A DNA stretch of 64,000 nt. Source: Pseudomonadota bacterium (GTDB lineage Bacteria > Desulfobacterota > Desulfovibrionia > Desulfovibrionales > Desulfomicrobiaceae). The translations under genes and the position numbers were made by a program. Location: contig JAHIQM010000008.1 of NCBI GenBank assembly GCA_018902545.1, positions 1-64,000 on the forward strand, in the 5' to 3' direction. Shown piece after piece: positions 8,714-19,666 of this stretch. Positions within the stretch are counted from its first letter, which is position 1. The number at the start of each line of letters is the position of its first letter. The notes under the pieces are model-generated. The model did not search any database. It was not told the origin of the DNA and worked only from the letters and a program-made list of their open reading frames with translations.

Positions 8714-9882
8714 TCAGGACAACCGGCACTTGAAATCCTCGTACCCGAACTTGCGGACCACCCGCATGGAGCCATCTTCGGGTTCGAAGACCGCGATGCT
8801 TGGCAGCTGGATGCCGTTGAAGGTGTTGGTCTTGACCATGGAGTAGTGGGCCATGTCCGTGAAGACGAGGCGGTCGCCGGGCGCAAGCGGCTGGTCGAAG
8901 GAGTACTCCCCAGCCACGTCCCCGGCCAGGCAGGACTGGCCGCCAAGGCGGCAGGTCCAGGGCTTTTCGCCCGGCAGGCCCGAGCCGACGATGTGCGGGC
9001 GGTAGGGCATTTCGAGCACGTCGGGCATGTGCGCCGGGACTGAGGTGTCCAGGATGGCGATGGGCATGTCGGCCTGCGTCACGTCGAGGACCGTCGAGAC
9101 CAGATAGCCCGTGTTCAGGGCCACGGCCTCGCCGGGTTCGAGATAGACCTGCACGCCGTGACGTTCCTTGAAGCCGTTTATGAGCCGGCACAGCAGCTCC
9201 ACGTCGTAATCGGGGCGGGTGATGTGGTGTCCGCCACCGAAATTGACGTACTCCATGCGTGCGAAGAACTCCCCAAAACCCTTTTCCGCCGCCGCGATGG
9301 TGCGTTCCAGGCAGTCGGAGTTCTGTTCGCACAGGTTGTGCCAGTGCAGGCCGGTCACGCCTTCGAGCAGCTCGGGGCGGAAGTCCTTGCGCCGGATGCC
9401 CAGACGCGAACCCGGCGAGCACGGATCGTAGATGGGCACCGCCCCTTCGGAGTGCTCCGGATTGATGCGCACGCCAAGCTCGATCTCCCGTCCAAGGCGC
9501 TTCGCCTCCTCGGCAACAAGCCCCCGAAACTTCTCAAGTTGCCCGAAGGAATTGAAGACGATGTGGTCGGCCGTGGTGCACAGGTCGAAGATGTCGCCCT
9601 GCGAATATCCGGCCGCGAAGGCATGCACCTCGCGCTTGAACTCCTCACGTCCGAGCCTGGCCTCATGCGGCGAGCTGGCGCAGACCCCGTCGAGGACTTC
9701 GCGCAGCACCGGGAAGACGCTCCACATGGCGAAGCCCTTGAGCGCCAGCAGAATCTTGCATGCGGTGCGCTCTTTGACCTGCGCCAGCACGTCCAGATTG
9801 CGGCGGATGAGCCCCAGGTCGACCACGAAAGACGGCGTAGCGACCTGGCGGGGATCAAACCGGTACGCGGTGCGTCCGTCCA

Positions 9883-9886
<4 letters not shown>
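8714..9886 (-). CDS. nspC: Carboxynorspermidine decarboxylase
   Basis: PLP decarboxylase fold motifs (ALKGFAMWSVFP, HNLCEQ, NFGGGHHITRPDYD) next to carboxynorspermidine synthase. Confidence 0.92.
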
Positions 9887-11073
<1,187 letters not shown>

Positions 11074-11106
11074 GGCGATCCTCCTTCAATAAGGCATTTA
11101 TTCTGA

Positions 11107-13074
11107 TTACAAACCGTCCAACAACCCAGTTCTGCAGGCATCGGGATTTTCGCAGTCCCGGCCCACGTTCAGATAGGTGTACCCGCGCAGGCCCCGCTCG
11201 TAAGCGCGCATGATCATGAAGCGCTCCTGGGGGCTGATCTTGCCCGTGCGCACGCCCTGCTCTGCCACCTTGCGGAAGTTTTCCAGCACCTGCTTGGGTT
11301 CGAACTCCACATACGACAGCACGTCGGCCACGCTGTCACCCTCGAGTTCGCGGATGAAATCGTAGGTCCCGTCCTCGTTGATGCGCACGCTGACCACGTT
11401 GGTGTCACCGAAGAGGTTATGCAGGTCGCCGAGGGTCTCCTGATAGGCACCGACCAGGAACGCGCCCAGATAGTAGGGCTCGCAGGGCGAAACCGAATGC
11501 AGTTCAAGCACCCTCTTCACGCCGTGGATGTCGATGAAGCTGTCCAGCTTGCCGTCGCTGTCGCAGGTGATGTCGGCCAGGATGGCCTGCTCCCCGGGAC
11601 ATTCATCCAGTCGGTGCACGGGCATGATCGGGAAGAGGTGGCCGATAGCCCAGGCATCGGGCAGGGACTGGAACACGCTCATGTTGCAGTAGTAGATGCT
11701 CGCGAGCGCCAGGTCCACGTCTTTCAGAGCCGAGGGCGGGTTCTTCATCTCCGGAATCTTATCGGCGATGTTACGAATCACGGCCCAGAAGATGGTGTCG
11801 CTCATGGCCCGCTGGCGCAGGCTGCACTGGCCGAGGCGGAAGAGCTGACGCATCTGGTCGCGGTAGTAGATGGCGTCGTTATAGCACTCCTGCAGGTTCT
11901 TGAGCGAGAGGGAGTTGTAGACCTCCAGCAGGTTGTGCACGGCCTCGGGATCATCCTCCTCCAGGGCCTGGGGAACGGCGCGGGTCTCCAGACGGCTGAC
12001 GTCCAATACATTGAAGAGCAGCACCGAATAGTAGGCGACCGTGGCCCGGCCGGATTCGGTGATGATATGCGGATGCGGCAGGTCGTGCTCGTCCACCGTG
12101 GCCATGACCGACTCGACGATGTCCGTGCAGTACTCTTCCAGGGTGTAGTTGCGGCTGCTGGCGTAGTTGGTGTGCGAGCCGTCGTAGTCCACGGCCAGGC
12201 CGCCGCCCAGGTCCAGAAATCCCATGGCGCAGCCTTCCTTGGCCAACTCGGCGTACATGCGCACGGCCTCGTGCACGGCGGTACGGATGTCGCGGATGTT
12301 GGGGATCTGGGAGCCCAGATGAAAATGCAGAAGTTGCACGCAGTCGAGCATGGCTTCGGCGCGCATGTGGTCGATGACGTCGACCACTTCGGACGTGGAC
12401 AGCCCGAAGATGGACAGGTCCCCGGCCGATTCCGCCCAGTGTCCGCCCGCCTGGGTGGACACCTTGATGCGCACGCCGATGCGCGGCTTGATGCCCAGAG
12501 CCTTGGCCCGGCCCAAAATGAGGGGCAGTTCGCTCGGCATCTCCAGGACCAGGAAGCAAAGGAATCCCATCTTGCTGGCGTACAGGGCCAGGTCGATGTA
12601 GTCGTGGTCCTTGTACCCGTTGCAGATCAGACAGGCCTTGGGATTTTTCAGAAAGGACAGGGCCGCGATGAGTTCGGCCTTGCTGCCGACCTCGTAGCCG
12701 TGGTTGTAGCGGTCCCCGACTTTGGAGATCTCTTCCAATACCTGCTGCTGCTGGTTGACCTTGACAGGATACACGCCCCGAAATTCCGCCTTGTACTCAA
12801 GCTCTTTTATGGCCGTGGCAAATGAGTCGTGAAGCAGGGAAATCTGGGCATCGAGCAGATTCTCGATGCGCAGCAGCACCGGCAGGCCAAGCCCCCGCTC
12901 CTGCATTCCACTGATGATGGAGGGAATGGGCACGCAGACATCCTTGCCCGGAAAGGGTGTGATGCCGAGCTTGCCGTCGGAAGTGACCTTGAAATAGCCG
13001 CCGCCCCAATTGTCCACGCCGTAGAGTTCCGCAGAACGGTCCACAGTCCATTTTTCGAGATTACGAGATCGCAT
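11107..13074 (-). CDS. speA: Biosynthetic arginine decarboxylase
   Basis: YGVDNWGGGYFKV, YPVKVNQQQQVLEE, HFHLGSQIPNIRDI; start at MRSRNLEKW. Confidence 0.96.
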   Translation of the reverse strand: MRSRNLEKWTVDRSAELYGVDNWGGGYFKVTSDGKLGITPFPGKDVCVPIPSIISGMQERGLGLPVLLRIENLLDAQISLLHDSFATAIKELEYKAEFRGVYPVKVNQQQQVLEEISKVGDRYNHGYEVGSKAELIAALSFLKNPKACLICNGYKDHDYIDLALYASKMGFLCFLVLEMPSELPLILGRAKALGIKPRIGVRIKVSTQAGGHWAESAGDLSIFGLSTSEVVDVIDHMRAEAMLDCVQLLHFHLGSQIPNIRDIRTAVHEAVRMYAELAKEGCAMGFLDLGGGLAVDYDGSHTNYASSRNYTLEEYCTDIVESVMATVDEHDLPHPHIITESGRATVAYYSVLLFNVLDVSRLETRAVPQALEEDDPEAVHNLLEVYNSLSLKNLQECYNDAIYYRDQMRQLFRLGQCSLRQRAMSDTIFWAVIRNIADKIPEMKNPPSALKDVDLALASIYYCNMSVFQSLPDAWAIGHLFPIMPVHRLDECPGEQAILADITCDSDGKLDSFIDIHGVKRVLELHSVSPCEPYYLGAFLVGAYQETLGDLHNLFGDTNVVSVRINEDGTYDFIRELEGDSVADVLSYVEFEPKQVLENFRKVAEQGVRTGKISPQERFMIMRAYERGLRGYTYLNVGRDCENPDACRTGLLDGL

Positions 13075-13300
13075 CAAAATCCTCCACCATATACCTGTAA
13101 AGTGCTGGCCCGTCGCGAGTCCGGGCCAGCGCACCCATCTAAACAGCAGGGGGCGGGCCGTCAATAAATCTTATGGGCCGCGCGCGCCTGGAAAGCACGC
13201 ATATTCAGAGGCCCCGACTGCCGCGAACACAAATTCAGCTTTGCCACGGGGGCCGCCCTGGGCTATCTGCCTTGTGCCACATCACCTGGAGGAGTGCGCC

Positions 13301-13861
13301 ATGCCTTTTGTTGAAATTCTGGCCGTGTCCATCGCCCTGGCCATGGACGCCTTTGCCGTGGCCATCGCCTCCGGCGCGGCGCTCAAGATCGTGACCAACC
13401 GGCAGACCTTCCGCCTGGCCTGGCATTTCGGCCTCTTCCAGGCCATCATGCCAATCATCGGCTGGTTCGGGGGGTTTCTCGTGCGCGACTACTTCCTGCG
13501 CTTCGGCCACTGGATCGCCTTCGGCCTGCTCCTCTATATCGGAGGACACATGCTCTGGGAAGGGCTGCACCACGAAGAAGGCGACTCCTGCCAGGACCCC
13601 ACTGTGGGCTCAAGGCTGATCATGCTCTCCGTGGCCACAAGCATCGACGCCCTGGCCGTGGGTTTCACCCTGGCCATGCTCGGCGTGTCGATCTGGTTTC
13701 CGGCGGCGATTATCGGCGTCGTGGCTCTGCTCTTCACCGCCGCAGGCATGCACTTGGGCAGGTTCCTGGGCTGCCGGACCCGCCTCGGGCAATACGCCGA
13801 GGTGCTCGGCGGGCTGGTGCTCATGGGCATCGGGGGAAAAATTCTGTGGCAGGCCCTTTAG
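13301..13861 (+). CDS. mntP: Manganese efflux pump MntP
   Basis: AVSIALAMDAFAVAIASG and ATSIDALAVGFTLA repeats; GGAGG SD. Confidence 0.94.
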   Translation: MPFVEILAVSIALAMDAFAVAIASGAALKIVTNRQTFRLAWHFGLFQAIMPIIGWFGGFLVRDYFLRFGHWIAFGLLLYIGGHMLWEGLHHEEGDSCQDPTVGSRLIMLSVATSIDALAVGFTLAMLGVSIWFPAAIIGVVALLFTAAGMHLGRFLGCRTRLGQYAEVLGGLVLMGIGGKILWQAL

Positions 13862-13915
13862 GAGAAGAGGACGTATGGCCCCATGGTACGTATGAACCAA
13901 GGTGCCCTCTCTTTA

Positions 13916-13948
13916 CCCTATACGTCCCATATGTCCCATTCGTCCCAG
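13916..13948. repeat. Short tandem about 9-nt repeat between convergent genes
   Basis: (TATACGTCCC)(ATATGTCCC)(ATTCGTCCC)A. Confidence 0.6.
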
Positions 13949-13952
13949 AATC

Positions 13953-14540
13953 CTATTCTCCCCCCTCGAAATCCTTCCTGATCCGCTTCAGCTCCCGCCT
14001 GTAGCCTTCCGCGTCCCCGTAATCCACGAACTTGTCATAGCGAGAATGGGTGTTCTTGGGCAGCCGGGCGTGGCGGATGGGGCACCAGTATTGTTCCGTG
14101 CGTGCGGCGATTTCCCGCAGATAGGCCATAAGGCCATTGAAGTAGCTGCAATAGAGACAATTGAACTTTTCGACCCAATTCAGGTATTTGAGCTTGTGCC
14201 GGTCAAAGACGATGTAGTCGCCACGCTTCACGCGCGGGATGCCGTAAACCGGGAAGCAGATCAATTGGTAGAAGATGACGAAAAAATCCAGCACCATGGC
14301 CGGAATCAAGGCGAACCAGATGACCGGTATTGTCAGAATCTTGAAAACGCCGGACTCGTAAACGTAGCTGGTCCAGCGAGTGGCAAGCTGACGGTGCGCC
14401 TCCTGCACTTCGAGGCTGAACCGGACCCGCTTTTTCTCCACCGTATAGCGGAACTCCTCCTGCTTGGCCGCCAGTTCGCGGCGCAACTCCTGTTCAAGTT
14501 CCTCGATCTTCTCTCGGATCTCCTGAAACGTGTCTCTCAT
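13953..14540 (-). CDS. Conserved hypothetical membrane-associated protein
   Basis: Coiled-coil N-terminus, hydrophobic core segments, GDYIVFDRHKLKYLNWVEKFNCLYCSYFNG. Confidence 0.75.
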   Translation of the reverse strand: MRDTFQEIREKIEELEQELRRELAAKQEEFRYTVEKKRVRFSLEVQEAHRQLATRWTSYVYESGVFKILTIPVIWFALIPAMVLDFFVIFYQLICFPVYGIPRVKRGDYIVFDRHKLKYLNWVEKFNCLYCSYFNGLMAYLREIAARTEQYWCPIRHARLPKNTHSRYDKFVDYGDAEGYRRELKRIRKDFEGGE

Positions 14541-14885
14541 CGCATCTCCTTGTCATTTATATCTTCCCGACTACACCGTCCCCTCATGCACCACAACCCG
14601 CCGCAGCGCATACCATTTCCCAAACCTGGGACTTCTTTGCAAAACGGATGCGCCACTTCATTATTGTAATAGATTCGGACACTGGCACCATCTCGTGCCG
14701 GGACCGAACACATCATCGATATCAATCTGACCGCAGGTGCGTCCGCTCCCGGGAATTGCCCCGCGCCATGCTCCCTGGGTGCCCATCCCACTGAGGCAGG
14801 CGGGCATAATCCTTGAACGCCCTGAATCTTCAACGAAACTCAACGCTTGACTGGCCAGGATTGCAAAGGCAAAAATGTCATACAA

Positions 14886-15017
14886 GACGCCACTACAAAA
14901 AGTCGCGAAAGAACCTGAGTGTCATTCCCGCAAAGGCGGGAATCCATTCTTTTCAGGCAGTTAAAAAAGGCATGGATCCCCTTCTTCAAGGGGATGACGA
15001 CTTTTTGCAGTGACGTC
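14886..15017. mobile_element. MITE/REP-like element
   Basis: TIRs GACGCCACTACAAAAAGTCG / CGACTTTTTGCAGTGACGTC (18/20) around GTCATTCCCGCaaagGCGGGAATCCA and ATCCCCTTcttcAAGGGGAT. Confidence 0.7.
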
Positions 15018-15224
15018 ATACAACGCCCTTGCCCGGGCATCCGGATGCGACCGGCATATCCGGGCTTGAAGCAATATGAGGTCTGTCCCCCTTGCGCTCC
15101 GAAGATCCTTCATTGTCATGCGAAGGCAGATAGCTGGGCGGATTCTTGCTTCCATGCCGGATACCGTGTTAAAAACGACCATGGCCGAATTATGCGGCCG
15201 CCATCTTCATCCACGGAATGGCTC

Positions 15225-18200
15225 ATGCGCATTTTCCTAGCCCTGCTTCTGCTGCTGACGATGCACGCCCAGTGCATGGCGGGGTCATCGCTGGACCTCA
15301 GCCCCGAGGAGCGGGCCTGGCTGGCCGAGCACAAGGATTCCCTGACCCTCTCCTTTGACCGCTCCTTTCCTCCCATGGAGCGCGAGACGGCCGATGGTAC
15401 TTTTGTCGGCCTCAGCGCCGACCTTGTCGCCACGATCGAAGAGCGCCTCGGCATCACCTTCCGCAAACAGGGCACGCCCTGGACCCAGGCTCTTGACGGT
15501 CTCAAAGACGGGACCACGGCCCTGGCCCCGGCAATTGTCGAGACCGTCGAACGCTCCGAATATGCTTTTTTCACCAAGCCTTACGTGCGTATTCCGCACG
15601 TCATCGTCACGTCCCGCAGTGTTAAAGGCAACCTCACCCTCAGCGACCTCGCCGGCATGCGTGTGGCGGTTGTCCGTGGCTACGCTTCGGCGGGCATGGT
15701 CAGGGAGGCCGGTCGGGGAAAATTCAATGTGGTGGAGGTGGAAACCATTCGCGAAGGACTGCGCGACGTCGCCTTCGGAGTGGTCGACGCCTTCGTGGAA
15801 AACCTGGGCGTTGCCGCTTGGTACATCGAGCAGGAGCGACTGCCCAACCTGCGTGTGGCCGGAGACCTCGATGTGTTCCAGGAACTGTCCATCGGCATCA
15901 GCAAGCATTACCCGCTGCTGGCCAGCGCCGTGGGCAAGGCCCTGGATTCGATCTCCGAATCCGAAATGAAGGCCATCGCCGAACCCTGGATTCAGTTTTC
16001 GACCTCATTTCTGAACAGACAGACCGTTGAAGCCATGAAACTTGCGGCCGCATTTACCGCCTTCATCCTTCTGGTCCTGGCAGGCGTTGCCTGGGCATTG
16101 GGCGTCAAGCTGCGCAAAAAAATGAATGAACTCCGGCGCGCCGAATCGGCCCTGACTGAACAGGTGGAGCGCTTCCGCCTGGCGCTTGAAACCACTCAGG
16201 CCGGGTTCTGGGAACACTATCCGGGCGAAGGCCGGGAAGTGCACAGCCCGGAATGGTACGCCATGCTCGGATATACGCCCCAGGCCGTGACGGGCGGAAT
16301 GGAGAACTGGACCGGACTGATCCACCCCGAAGACAGGGACAAGGCCTTGTCCTCCTTTTCCGACTACATCCGCGAAGGCGGCCGGGGCATGTACGAGGCC
16401 CAGTATCGCCTGCGCGCCAAGGACGGATCATGGAGATGGATTCTGGGCAAGGGGCGCGCCGTCTCCTGGGACGGGGAAGGGCGGCCAACCCGCATCATCG
16501 GTCTCAACCTGGACATCCAGAAAACCAGGGAGACCCAGGCGGAGATGCAGCGTTCCCAGGCCCTCAACAAGGCGCTGCTCGAACAAACCACGCAGTTCAT
16601 CGGCCTGCTCGATCTGCAGGGTAACCTGCTCGTAGCCAATCATGCGGCCATTCAATGGATTAATGCCAAACCCGGCGAGGTCCTCGGCCGGCCATTCTGG
16701 GAGGGCCCATGGTGGCCTGATGCAGACAAGGCGAAATTCCTTCTTCTGCAGCTTATCGACCAGGTCAAGAAAGGCATGACCGTGCGCAGGGAAGTCGCGC
16801 ATATCGATGCGAATGGCAGGGAAGCTTTCATCGATTTTACCATGTCCCCGTTCCGGGACGAAGAGGGCCGCGTCGTCAACTACATTATCGAAGGACGCGA
16901 CATCTCGGTGCTCAAGAAAAAGCAGCTGGAGATCATGGAGAGCGAAAAACGCTTCCGCACCATTTTCGAAAGCGCCCCCTACTCCATGTCCATCAACCGT
17001 CTCTCGGACGGCAAATACATGGACGCCAACACCGCATTCCTGACCAAAATGGGCATCAGCAGGCAGGATCTCGTCAAACTTTCTCCCAAGGAAATCGGCG
17101 CCCTGCCCGCAGAACACCAGGATCAAATCTACCTGAGCCTGCGCGCCAGCCACGACATCCACAATCTGGAAACCCAGGTGCACAGGCCCGACGGCACGAC
17201 CGGGCACATCCTGTATTCGGGCGGACTCATCGCCCTGGACGGCGAACCCTGCATCCTGTCCATGACCGTGGACATCACCGAACTCAAAGAGGCCCAGGAA
17301 GCCCTGCGCCGCTCCCAGGACATGTTTTCCCGCCTGTTCCAACTTTCTCCCGACATCATTGCCCTGGCGAGGCTTGAAGACGGGATTCTTCTCGAAATCA
17401 ACGAAGCCTTCTCACGCACTACCGGATATCCCCGTGACGAGGCCCTGGGCAAAAGCACCCTTGACCTCGGGATGTTCGCCAAGCCCGAAAGGCGCAGAGA
17501 CCTTGTGCAAACCCTGCTGCAGGACGGTCAGATGGAGAATTTCGAATTCGACATGCGCCACCGGGACGGACACATTCTGCAATGCTCGCTCTCGGCCAAG
17601 CTGACGACCATCGACGGCACGCCATGCATTCTGACCATCACCCGCGACATCACCCATCTGCGGGCCATGCAGGACAGCATGATCCAGTCCGAGAAGATGC
17701 TCTCCCTGGGCGGCATCGCCGCAGGCATCGCCCACGAAATCAACAACCCCCTGGGCATCGTGCTACAGGCCGCCCAGACCATCACTCTGCGCACCAGGGC
17801 CGATTTTCCCAAGAACATGGAAGCGGCCGCCAGGGTCGGCGCAGACCTCGGCCAGGTCGACCGATACCTGAAGGAACGCAAGATTGATGTCTTCATCCGC
17901 GATATCCAGGGGGCGGCAGTCCGGGCCTCGGAAATCATCCGCCACATGCTCGATTTCAGCAGGCGGAGCGAGTCCAGGCGTTCGGCCTGCGACGTCAGGA
18001 CCATTATCGACAATTCCCTGCGCCTGGCTTCCAGCGATTATGATCTCAAGAAAAACTACGACTTCAAATCCATCGAAATCGTCAAGGATTATGCCAAGAA
18101 CCTGCCCAGCCTGCATTGTACGGAAACGGAAATCGAACAGGTGCTGCTCAATCTGCTGCGCAACGCGGCCCAGGCCATGACCGATCCGCCCATTCCAAAT

Positions 18201-18467
18201 CCGCGCATCGACATCCGGGTCCGAACTCTGGGCACGGGTCTGCGCATTGAAATCGCGGACAACGGCCCCGGCATTTCCCCGGAGAACCGCAAACGCATCT
18301 TCGAGCCCTTCTTCACCACCAAAAGCTCGGGCGCGGGAACAGGTCTGGGCCTGTCCGTATCCTATTTCATCATCACCAAGGGGCACGGCGGGGCCATGTC
18401 CGTCAGTTCCCCGGTCCAGGGCGGCACCGTTTTCACCATTGAACTCCCTGGCCCCTCGAATCCGTGA
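15225..18467 (+). CDS. Hybrid-input sensor histidine kinase: periplasmic SBP_bac_3 domain, several PAS domains, HisKA/HATPase
   Basis: Signal peptide, BvgS-like binding domain, PAS repeats, GGIAAGIAHEINNPLG H-box, DNGPGISPENRKRIFEPFFTTK. Confidence 0.93.
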   Translation: MRIFLALLLLLTMHAQCMAGSSLDLSPEERAWLAEHKDSLTLSFDRSFPPMERETADGTFVGLSADLVATIEERLGITFRKQGTPWTQALDGLKDGTTALAPAIVETVERSEYAFFTKPYVRIPHVIVTSRSVKGNLTLSDLAGMRVAVVRGYASAGMVREAGRGKFNVVEVETIREGLRDVAFGVVDAFVENLGVAAWYIEQERLPNLRVAGDLDVFQELSIGISKHYPLLASAVGKALDSISESEMKAIAEPWIQFSTSFLNRQTVEAMKLAAAFTAFILLVLAGVAWALGVKLRKKMNELRRAESALTEQVERFRLALETTQAGFWEHYPGEGREVHSPEWYAMLGYTPQAVTGGMENWTGLIHPEDRDKALSSFSDYIREGGRGMYEAQYRLRAKDGSWRWILGKGRAVSWDGEGRPTRIIGLNLDIQKTRETQAEMQRSQALNKALLEQTTQFIGLLDLQGNLLVANHAAIQWINAKPGEVLGRPFWEGPWWPDADKAKFLLLQLIDQVKKGMTVRREVAHIDANGREAFIDFTMSPFRDEEGRVVNYIIEGRDISVLKKKQLEIMESEKRFRTIFESAPYSMSINRLSDGKYMDANTAFLTKMGISRQDLVKLSPKEIGALPAEHQDQIYLSLRASHDIHNLETQVHRPDGTTGHILYSGGLIALDGEPCILSMTVDITELKEAQEALRRSQDMFSRLFQLSPDIIALARLEDGILLEINEAFSRTTGYPRDEALGKSTLDLGMFAKPERRRDLVQTLLQDGQMENFEFDMRHRDGHILQCSLSAKLTTIDGTPCILTITRDITHLRAMQDSMIQSEKMLSLGGIAAGIAHEINNPLGIVLQAAQTITLRTRADFPKNMEAAARVGADLGQVDRYLKERKIDVFIRDIQGAAVRASEIIRHMLDFSRRSESRRSACDVRTIIDNSLRLASSDYDLKKNYDFKSIEIVKDYAKNLPSLHCTETEIEQVLLNLLRNAAQAMTDPPIPNPRIDIRVRTLGTGLRIEIADNGPGISPENRKRIFEPFFTTKSSGAGTGLGLSVSYFIITKGHGGAMSVSSPVQGGTVFTIELPGPSNP

Positions 18468-18563
18468 AAAAATGACACACATGCCTAGACGGACGACGGG
18501 ATTTCAACTTATCAAGGCCGACATGTCAGACACCATGCGCCAACCGGCAAGGCGGAAAAACCC

Positions 18564-19652
18564 ATGAATATCCTGGTCATTGATGACGAAGACGGGCTGC
18601 GCCGCTCCCTGTGCGCCTATCTTGAAGACCTCGGGTACGAAGCCCTGGAAGCACCCAACGGTCTCGCCGGCCTCGCGGCCATGCGCGAAGCCATGGGCAG
18701 CCTGGCCGCGGTCATCGTCGATCTGAACATGCCGGTCCTCGACGGGTACGGGTTTCTGCAACAGGCCCAGGTCGAGGCGCCCGAGTTGCCCATCATCGTG
18801 CTCTCCGGAGTGGGCGTGGTCGATGACGCCCTGCATGCCGTCAGGCTTGGCGCCTGGGACTTTCTGACCAAGCCCCTGCACAATCTGAGCATCCTTGAAC
18901 ACACCCTGAACAAGGTTGTGGAAAAGGCCCGCCTGATCCGCGAAAACAGGGAGTACCAGACCAACCTCGAACAGCTCGTGCGGCAACGCACCGCCGAACT
19001 GGAGCGCACCCGCCGCCAGATCATGCACCGCCTGAGCCGCGCCGCCGAATACAAGGACAACGAAACCGGCCATCATGTCATACGGGTCGGAGAAATCGCG
19101 GCGGTTCTGGCCAGGGCATTGGGACTTGACGAGGCCAGTTGCCTCAACCTGCGCGACTGCGCCCCGCTGCACGACATCGGCAAGATCGGCATCCCCGACG
19201 AAGTGCTCCTGAAACCCGGCAAGCTCGACCCTGCGGAGTGGAAGATCATGCAGCAGCACTGCATGTTCGGCTGCGAAATCCTCGGGCCGCTGACCAGCAA
19301 AGAGGAAGCGCACTCAAGTTGCGAACAGTGGGATACAAAGGACCTGGACGGCAACGAACTGCTCGACCTGGCCCGCATACTGGCCTTGCTGCACCATGAA
19401 CGGTGGGACGGCAGCGGCTACCCCTTCGGCCTGGCCGGGACAGACATCCCGCTGGAAGCCCGCATCGTGGCCGTGGTCGACACCTACGACGCCCTGGCCA
19501 GCGAACGCCCCTACAAGGAAGCATTCCCCGAAGCTAAGTGTCTGGCCATCATCCGTGAAAGCTCGGGCAGCCACTTCGACCCCGATGTCGTCAAGGCGTT
19601 TTTCGCCAATATCGACCGCATCCGGGTCATACGGGAACACTGGCAGGACTAA
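18564..19652 (+). CDS. Response regulator with HD-GYP domain
   Basis: Receiver domain plus HHVIRVGE, LHDIGKIGIPD, HHERWDGSGYPFGL. Confidence 0.95.
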   Translation: MNILVIDDEDGLRRSLCAYLEDLGYEALEAPNGLAGLAAMREAMGSLAAVIVDLNMPVLDGYGFLQQAQVEAPELPIIVLSGVGVVDDALHAVRLGAWDFLTKPLHNLSILEHTLNKVVEKARLIRENREYQTNLEQLVRQRTAELERTRRQIMHRLSRAAEYKDNETGHHVIRVGEIAAVLARALGLDEASCLNLRDCAPLHDIGKIGIPDEVLLKPGKLDPAEWKIMQQHCMFGCEILGPLTSKEEAHSSCEQWDTKDLDGNELLDLARILALLHHERWDGSGYPFGLAGTDIPLEARIVAVVDTYDALASERPYKEAFPEAKCLAIIRESSGSHFDPDVVKAFFANIDRIRVIREHWQD

Positions 19653-19666
19653 CTAAAAAGAGCACC

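Noticed and set aside
11419-12825. 468-aa plus-strand ORF
   Set aside because: Antisense to speA; low-complexity His/Gln/Val/Gly composition typical of GC-rich shadow ORFs.
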